This document shows positions 34,355-39,091 of a stretch of 39,091 bases of DNA, piece by piece (within the stretch, counting starts at the first letter, position 1; each line of letters opens with the position of its first letter). Source of the DNA: Deefgea rivuli DSM 18356 (GTDB taxonomy: Bacteria > Pseudomonadota > Gammaproteobacteria > Burkholderiales > Chitinibacteraceae); assembly GCF_000620145.1 (NCBI RefSeq), contig NZ_JHVM01000012.1, forward strand, positions 123,055-162,145, given 5' to 3'. The notes below the pieces were generated by a model that did not search any database, had not been told where the DNA came from, and was given only the letters and a program-made list of their open reading frames with translations. The position numbers and the translations under genes were made by a program.

Positions 34355-35404
34355 ATGTCGATCGCTAACTTTATTCTCAGCTCATGGCGCGTGCTTAAAA
34401 ACCCGCTGTTTTTATACCAAAATCATCGCCAGATTCATGCTTTACGCGTGATGCTGGCGTTTGCTTGCGGCGGTGCGATTGATATCGTGTTCGGCATTCC
34501 TTATGGCAGTTGGACGCTGATTACGATTGTTGTGCTGATGGGCAATGTGCAGACTCAGGGCGACGTGGCGAAAAAATCGGGCCAAAGGGTACTGGGTACA
34601 TTAATTGGCGCGCTGGCTGGTTTGCTGGCGGTGGCTTTGTATTTGGTATCGCCTTGGCTGGGTTTTGCTTGGCTGGTGCTGGCAATTTTTCTGAGCGCCT
34701 ATCATGCGCTGGGGCCTGCTGGTGATGCTGCAGTGATTGCTGGCGTTACGCTCGTTATCGTGGGCGGCATGGGCGATTCTGTATTGGAAGAATCACTCTG
34801 GCGTTTGCTTAATGCAATGATAGGCGCGTCGATTGCGTTTACTTTTGCATCTTTGTTGCCATCGCGGGCGATAGATCGTTGGCGATTTTTATTGGCAGAA
34901 AATTTGCGCGAGGCGGCGTTTGTCTATTGCCAAATGGGGCAGCGTAGCTCGGCCGATGTCGAGGCGGCCTTGTATCGTTTTAATGTCAGAATGATCAAAA
35001 TGCGCACCTTGATTGCATCAGCAGCCAAAGAATGCGAGCTGCAAACCGTGCCATTTGAGCAAGTGCAGCGCTGCCAGCGCACGATGCTGATTATTTTAGA
35101 GCGAATGTGTGTGGATGTGCAGGCGGCACCGCAGCGGCCACTTCCGCCGCTGCAAGCTGGGATTTTCCGACGTTTAATACGCTCCGCACGTGGCTTGCGG
35201 TTTTTGCAGCGCCATTTGCTGGATAAACCTGCCGCCGCGACCCATATCGCACCGGTCGAATTGGCTGATTTTCTAACGCTGGAATTGAGCCAGACCATTG
35301 ATCGCATTTACGACGAATTAAATTTCTTGCTACCGAGTATTTTGCGCATCCAACAGCCGCTGGCCTTATTACGTCCAGCAGCGCTGCGCTATTTGCGCAA
35401 GTAA
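34355..35404 (+). CDS. FUSC-family inner-membrane protein
   Basis: A 349-aa protein. About six membrane helices in the first 160 residues include the FUSC-type segment RVMLAFACGGAIDIVFGIPYGSWTLITIVVLM and QTQGDVAKKSGQRVLGTLIGALAG, split across residues ~32-90. A long cytoplasmic helical C-terminal half follows. This is the half-size form related to aromatic-acid exporters (AaeB) and YccS. Substrate unknown; no adaptor gene is adjacent. An alternative GTG start lies two codons upstream. Confidence 0.85.
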   Translation: MSIANFILSSWRVLKNPLFLYQNHRQIHALRVMLAFACGGAIDIVFGIPYGSWTLITIVVLMGNVQTQGDVAKKSGQRVLGTLIGALAGLLAVALYLVSPWLGFAWLVLAIFLSAYHALGPAGDAAVIAGVTLVIVGGMGDSVLEESLWRLLNAMIGASIAFTFASLLPSRAIDRWRFLLAENLREAAFVYCQMGQRSSADVEAALYRFNVRMIKMRTLIASAAKECELQTVPFEQVQRCQRTMLIILERMCVDVQAAPQRPLPPLQAGIFRRLIRSARGLRFLQRHLLDKPAAATHIAPVELADFLTLELSQTIDRIYDELNFLLPSILRIQQPLALLRPAALRYLRK

Positions 35405-35416
35405 GCCGGATCGTAT

Positions 35417-35647
35417 TTATTCAGCGCTAGCTTCAGCCACTACGTGGATTTCTTCGCCGAGAACTTTGACGACCATGCCGGGGCGGATTTTGGCGGTTTT
35501 GCGGCTTTCAAGCACGCCGTCGACTTCAACCAAGCCTTCGGCGACCATCATTTTTCCCACGCCACCCGATGGCGCAATACCTAGGGTTTTTAGTAAGTCG
35601 CAGAGCGCGATGTATTCATTACGAAGTGGAAATGTTTGGATTGCCAT
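35417..35647 (-). CDS. RNA-binding S4-domain protein (YbcJ-like)
   Basis: A 76-aa protein made of a single S4 domain: FPLRNEYIALCDLLKTLGIAPSGGVGKMMVAEGLVEVDG, split across residues 6-44, then RKTAKIRPGMVVKV. Small S4 proteins of this group bind structured RNA, often ribosomal. It starts 13 bp downstream of repeat copy 10 in its own reading direction. Confidence 0.9.
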   Translation of the reverse strand: MAIQTFPLRNEYIALCDLLKTLGIAPSGGVGKMMVAEGLVEVDGVLESRKTAKIRPGMVVKVLGEEIHVVAEASAE

Positions 35648-35660
35648 TTTGTGTCCTTAT

Positions 35661-35709
35661 AGGTATTGAGTTATAGCCATTTTATAGTATGGCTTGGTGG
35701 GATATACCC
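35661..35709. repeat. 49-bp palindromic repeat, copy 10
   Basis: Starts AGGTATTGAGTTATAGCCAT and ends GGGATATACCC; the inner pairing GCCAT/ATGGC is perfect. It fills the gap between the maf stop (4 bp away) and the S4-domain gene start (13 bp away). Confidence 0.85.
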
Positions 35710-35713
35710 TTAA

Positions 35714-36304
35714 TTATTCGGCGAGAGCGCCTAAGCCATGCTGCGCCAACAATGCCGCTGTATCGTGTAATGGTAAACCCATTACGCCGGTGAAACTACC
35801 ATCCAGATGCGAAACAAATAGTCCGCCCAGCCCTTGAATCCCGTATGCACCGGCCTTGTCCATTGGCTCGCCGCTGGCGACATAGTTGGCGATTTGCGCG
35901 TCGGTCAGATCGGCAAACGTCACGCGGCTAATGCTTAGGCGGGTATCAACGCCAGCCTCAGTTTTTAACGCCAAACTGGTCAGTACTTCGTGCGTTTGTC
36001 CGGAGAGTTTGCGCAGCATATTGATTGCATCGGCTGCGTCGAGTGGTTTGCCTAAAATTTCATCAGCGAAAATTACTGAAGTATCTGAAGCAAGCACAGG
36101 TTTCAGCGCCAAACCCATTTCTTCTAAGTGCCGCCAGCCCGATTCAGCTTTTTCGACTGCCATGCGGATCACGTAATCGCGTGGGTTTTCCTTGGGCTGT
36201 GGCGTTTCATCAATCGGCGCCGCAATGCGTTCGAAAATCACGCCAGTTTGCGCGAGCAGTTCTTTACGGCGCGGGCTGCCGGAAGCGAGATAAAGTTGGG
36301 TCAT
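35714..36304 (-). CDS. maf: Maf-family nucleotide pyrophosphatase
   Basis: A 196-aa full-length Maf protein: LYLASGSPRRKELLAQTG at the N-terminus, ASDTSVIFADEILGKP in the centre, and GAYGIQGLGGLFVSHLDGSFTGVMGLPL near the C-terminus. Such enzymes hydrolyse non-canonical or canonical NTPs (dTTP/UTP or m7GTP types) to monophosphates. Its first 41 bp overlap the 3' end of the gene at 36264, which is unusual. AGG lies upstream of the ATG. Which Maf subfamily it belongs to was not determined. Confidence 0.93.
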   Translation of the reverse strand: MTQLYLASGSPRRKELLAQTGVIFERIAAPIDETPQPKENPRDYVIRMAVEKAESGWRHLEEMGLALKPVLASDTSVIFADEILGKPLDAADAINMLRKLSGQTHEVLTSLALKTEAGVDTRLSISRVTFADLTDAQIANYVASGEPMDKAGAYGIQGLGGLFVSHLDGSFTGVMGLPLHDTAALLAQHGLGALAE

Positions 36305-36680
36305 GAGATTTACCTAAATAGCAGGGAATAAGAGTGTAAGAACTCAGATCTGCCTTCATACATTTGAGCATTTTTGAGAAAAATTCTTCCCGTTTTTCAC
36401 GCGGACCATCATTAGTATCAATAATCCCTTGAACCGCTTTGGCAACATCTGGCGAGCCAAACAGCTGCACTCTGGTTTGCCAAAGAGCAAAATTCTTTGA
36501 ATTTATATCACTTGGCTCGATCGCCGCTTTATGCAAAGCATCTAGAAGGCCAATATAGGTCTCTCTTTTTTCTTTGTATTGCAAATCGGTTCTTGCTGAT
36601 TTTCGGCTAAGGAAAAAATCTACTCCTGACTTCAATAGTGCTCCAAGTCCTATCAATCCCAATGCCGCACTCCAGTCCAT
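36264..36680 (-). CDS. Small membrane-anchored protein of unknown function inserted between rlmH and maf
   Basis: A 138-aa protein. An N-terminal hydrophobic helix (about residues 4-25, AALGLIGLGALLKSGVDFF) is followed by a basic, helical, soluble part (RKSARTDLQYKEKRETYIGLLDALHKAAI) and a C-terminal region with two Cys. AAAGGA before the ATG supports it as real. The sequence is visibly more AT-rich than the neighbours. It ends inside the maf coding region (41-bp overlap). I do not recognise the family. It separates rlmH and maf, which are often adjacent in Betaproteobacteria, so it may be acquired. Confidence 0.72.
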   Translation of the reverse strand: MDWSAALGLIGLGALLKSGVDFFLSRKSARTDLQYKEKRETYIGLLDALHKAAIEPSDINSKNFALWQTRVQLFGSPDVAKAVQGIIDTNDGPREKREEFFSKMLKCMKADLSSYTLIPCYLGKSHDPTLSRFRQPAP

Positions 36681-36706
36681 AGCATTTCCTTTCTTAAAAA
36701 TATTTA

Positions 36707-37177
36707 CTATTCGCGGTGATAAGGGTGATTATTGATGATCGACACGGCGCGATACAGTTGCTCGGCGAGCAGTACGCGCACCATGCCGTGTGGCATCGTC
36801 ATTGCGGAGAGCTGGAGTAATTGATCGGCGCGCTGCTTGATGCGTGGATCGAGCCCATCGGTGCCGCCGATGATAAACACGGTTTCGCGACCGTCGATTT
36901 GCCAGTCTTTCATCTGCTCGGCCAGTTTCATTGTTGTCCAATTCGCGCCGCGCTCATCGAGTGCTAATACGCGCGCGCCGTCGGGAATCGCAGCCAAAAT
37001 ACGATCTGCTTCTTCCGCCATCACTTGTTGCGGCGTGCGGGCGCTGATGCGTTTATCGGGTTTGAGCTCAGTCAGCGTGAGCGTGAAATCGCGCGGCATG
37101 CGTTTGGCGTACTCAGCATAGCCTTCGGAAATCCAATTCGGCATTTTATGGCCGACAGCAATCAGTTGCAGTTTCAT
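36707..37177 (-). CDS. rlmH: 23S rRNA (pseudouridine1915-N3)-methyltransferase
   Basis: A 156-aa RlmH, full length. [28 protein letters not shown], split across the N-terminus, [19 protein letters not shown] (SAM-binding) and the hallmark trefoil-knot tail [21 protein letters not shown], split at the C-terminus, are all present. It methylates pseudouridine 1915 in helix 69 of 23S rRNA. It is upstream of the inserted gene and maf on the same strand. Confidence 0.97.
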   Translation of the reverse strand: MKLQLIAVGHKMPNWISEGYAEYAKRMPRDFTLTLTELKPDKRISARTPQQVMAEEADRILAAIPDGARVLALDERGANWTTMKLAEQMKDWQIDGRETVFIIGGTDGLDPRIKQRADQLLQLSAMTMPHGMVRVLLAEQLYRAVSIINNHPYHRE

Positions 37178-37225
37178 AGTGTGTCATGGTTTTTGTTTAA
37201 TGCGATGGTAACAGATGTGCTTGGC

Positions 37226-37260
37226 AAAAATAAAAACAGCCCGTCGCAAAACGGGCTGTT
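37226..37260 (-). terminator. Terminator after the TolC/Cds6-like gene
   Basis: On the minus strand, stem AACAGCCCGT/ACGGGCTGTT is followed by a T-rich tail (TTTTTATTTTT), 22 bp beyond the stop codon at 37283. Confidence 0.9.
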
Positions 37261-37282
37261 TGATTTGGTACTTTGCAATTAA

Positions 37283-39091
37283 TTATTCAGAGCGGCCGCT
37301 GGTTACGCGTTCGCGTTTGATTTTCCATTTGCCGCCCTCGCTCACCAATTCCAAGGTTTTTTCGACTACGTCTTGGTAGTTTTGCGAGCTGTAGTTTTGC
37401 TTGAACGTCACGTCGGCACGGTCTTTGCTGACATTGGCGCAGCTAAAGTTTTCAAACTTCAGGCTGATATCGCCTTCTTTGTTCACACGAGCACGGCGTT
37501 TGGCTTCCCAATCGGCGCGTGTGCGGCCAGCACCCACGTCAAACTGACTGCTGTAAAGCGCTAAATACTCATCGGCTTTCTTGCTAGACCATTGCGTGCG
37601 CCAGTTTTCAACAAACTCAGTCACGGTTTTGTCGCACGTTGCAGTGGGCGTAGTGGAAACGGGTGTCGCTGGCGTTGGAGCTAGAGATTCAGCGCTACGC
37701 GGTGGGCGCGCTGCTACAGCAGCGGCGCGATCCAGTGGAACGGCCGCGATCAAAGCGCCTGAGCAGCTGATTTTTTCATCTTCGGCCAAATTGTCGCCCA
37801 GATCATTGTCGGGCGAGGTGTTTTCGAGCGGCGAAATCTGCAAAGCAGCAAGCAATTCATGCGATTGCATCAACACCCGTGCGTAAGAGAGTTGATGATC
37901 GTATTCGGCGCGAACCAAAGCGCGTTTGGCTTCGAAGAGTTCGTTTTCAGTATCGAGCACGTCCAGTAGCGAGCGTTGGCCGATGTCGAATTGTTTACGG
38001 AAGGCATCGCGGGCTTTTTCGGTCGACAGCACGTGTTGATCGAGGTATTTGAGTTGTTCTCGCAGGCGATAAGTATCATTCCACGCGATTTGTGTGGTTT
38101 GGCGAATATCGCGGCAGGTTTTATCGCGTAGTTCTTGGGCGATATTGAGCAATTCAGCATATTGGCTGGCGCGCGCAGTATCGCTTCCACCGCGGAACAG
38201 GTTGTAATTCATGACGAGCTGAATTTTTCCGTCTTTATAGCTGCCGTCGATATTGTCGCGATTGTTGTCATAACCTTGGCTGGCGCGCAATTCAAGTTGC
38301 GGATAAAAACTGCTTTTCTTGGTTTGTGCATCAGCACGCGCAGCGCGAATATTGTAAATCGACGCACGGAAGGCCGGATTTTGTGTCATTTGCTCTTTGA
38401 GCGTGGCCAAATCTTTCGCGGTTTTTGTCGAAAAGTCCGGTGCATTACTCATTTCGGCGGCGGGCAGTGCGCCAGTCAGGCGCTCATAGCGCGCTGACAC
38501 ATCGTGCAAATTCGATGATTCGGTTAACCAGTTCGATTCGGCCAAAGCCAAACGACCCGATGCGGTTTCCAAATCAACGCGGCGGCCGACACCCGCAGTC
38601 ACGCGTTCTTGAATTTGATTAAAGGTTTCTTGGTGAATGGCGTAGTTTTCGCTGGCGAGCTGCACCAGCTTGCGATAACGCAGCACATCCAAATACGCAT
38701 TGGTGGTTTCCAGCGCTGCGGCATCACTGGCGGCGAGTAAATCGTAATAACGGGTGAGTTTGCCATAACCTAGACGGCGCACTTCTTCGGAGGTGGCAAA
38801 GCCGTCGAACAACATTTGACGCAATTCCAGCGATACGCCGGGATGGTTAAAAGTGCCGGTATTGGTATTTGGATAATCTTGGCGCTCAACGCCCGCATAG
38901 CCTTGCAAATCGATTTTTGGATAATAGTTACCACGCGCAACGTCTTGCTCATTGCCCGCAGCGCGGAAATTGAGCCACTTGGCACGGACTTCGGGATTGC
39001 GTAAAACGGTTTGTTCCACGGCATCGCGTAGATTAGATGCGGCAAAAGTGGCCGTGCTACCGCAGGCGAGCAGCAATAGTGCGAGTGGTTT
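37283..39091 (-). CDS. TolC-family outer-membrane protein fused to a C-terminal Cds6/NTF2-like domain (5' partial)
   Basis: The frame runs off the right edge, so the true start is outside the window; the TTG at 39076 lies inside the signal peptide (…LALLLLACGSTATFA). The mature part carries two TolC repeats (NLRDAVEQTVLRNPEVRAKW; later GGSDTARASQYAELLNIAQEL and DIGQRSLLDVLDTENELFEAKRAL), as in type I secretion outer-membrane channels of the AggA/LapE type. After an Ala/Pro/Thr linker, the last ~110 residues (about 37286-37615) form a second domain: FVENWRTQWSSKKADEYLALY, TRADWEAKRRARV, GGKWKIKRERV. This is the pattern of the NTF2-like domain at the C-terminus of Cds6-type proteins. Confidence 0.9.
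   Translation of the reverse strand, partial: KPLALLLLACGSTATFAASNLRDAVEQTVLRNPEVRAKWLNFRAAGNEQDVARGNYYPKIDLQGYAGVERQDYPNTNTGTFNHPGVSLELRQMLFDGFATSEEVRRLGYGKLTRYYDLLAASDAAALETTNAYLDVLRYRKLVQLASENYAIHQETFNQIQERVTAGVGRRVDLETASGRLALAESNWLTESSNLHDVSARYERLTGALPAAEMSNAPDFSTKTAKDLATLKEQMTQNPAFRASIYNIRAARADAQTKKSSFYPQLELRASQGYDNNRDNIDGSYKDGKIQLVMNYNLFRGGSDTARASQYAELLNIAQELRDKTCRDIRQTTQIAWNDTYRLREQLKYLDQHVLSTEKARDAFRKQFDIGQRSLLDVLDTENELFEAKRALVRAEYDHQLSYARVLMQSHELLAALQISPLENTSPDNDLGDNLAEDEKISCSGALIAAVPLDRAAAVAARPPRSAESLAPTPATPVSTTPTATCDKTVTEFVENWRTQWSSKKADEYLALYSSQFDVGAGRTRADWEAKRRARVNKEGDISLKFENFSCANVSKDRADVTFKQNYSSQNYQDVVEKTLELVSEGGKWKIKRERVTSGRSE

Overview
The window looks like a chromosomal segment of a Betaproteobacterium, most likely Neisseriales close to Chitinibacter/Deefgea/Iodobacter. 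This is inferred from moderate GC, a type-IV-pilus chemosensory kinase, a waaC-waaA pair, a secreted multi-domain chitin deacetylase with chitin-binding modules, and an rlmH-maf neighbourhood. I see no tRNA, rRNA, CRISPR array, prophage or transposase gene. Both edges cut through a gene: a ChpA-type hybrid kinase on the left and a TolC-family protein on the right.

Layout. 1-2.5 kb: 3' part of the ChpA-like kinase, beginning in a pure GAAGCC hexanucleotide tract. 2.6-5.4 kb (minus): a small unknown gene and the lower-ligand half of cobalamin synthesis (cobS, a cobC-like phosphatase, cobT). 5.5-8.4 kb: a degenerate GGDEF protein divergent from waaC-waaA (lipopolysaccharide core), whose promoter predicts a leaderless mRNA. 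8.5-9.2 kb: bluB, which makes the DMB base used by cobT. 9.2-12.2 kb (minus): an overlapping gene string (EVE protein, TauE/SafE permease, small exported protein, PliI-type lysozyme inhibitor, EamA exporter). 12.3-14.6 kb: an ankyrin protein between two different long palindromes, then hemB. 15-19 kb: an MscS channel, a periplasmic binding protein and a DUF2252 protein whose kinase-like motifs are in permuted order. 19.2-26.2 kb (plus): a parvulin isomerase, an erythromycin-esterase-like lipoprotein lacking its catalytic histidine, a baeRF (eRF1-like) protein, and an operon of DUF3302 protein, HlyD-type adaptor and outer-membrane factor without a pump. 26.3-29.7 kb (minus): site-2 protease, HAD hydrolase and radical SAM protein. 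29.9-32 kb: chitin deacetylase. 32.5-35.4 kb: LysR regulator, DUF2917 protein, small membrane protein and FUSC protein. 35.4-39.1 kb (minus): S4 protein, maf, an AT-rich inserted gene, rlmH and a TolC/Cds6-like fusion.

The most striking signal is not a gene. Ten copies of one palindromic element, each exactly 49 bp and shaped GGGTAT(A/T)T...A(A/T)ATACCC, lie at 2602, 8416, 9200, 14939, 26305, 27498, 28158, 32019, 32500 and 35661. Sequence differs between copies, but the two arms usually change together, so the hairpin is conserved more than the sequence. Most copies sit at or across the 3' end of a gene. In three genes (waaA, the EamA exporter, lysR) the element supplies the last codons and the stop, always in the same reading frame. 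At least four other palindromic families are present once each, including one resembling the Pseudomonas putida REP. Three transcription terminators share one stem sequence.

How the genes work together. bluB makes DMB, cobT activates it, and cobS plus the phosphatase finish the nucleotide loop of B12. waaC and waaA build the inner core of the outer membrane. The exported chitin deacetylase and the invertebrate-lysozyme inhibitor suggest life in water near chitin-bearing animals. All functions are inferred from sequence alone.
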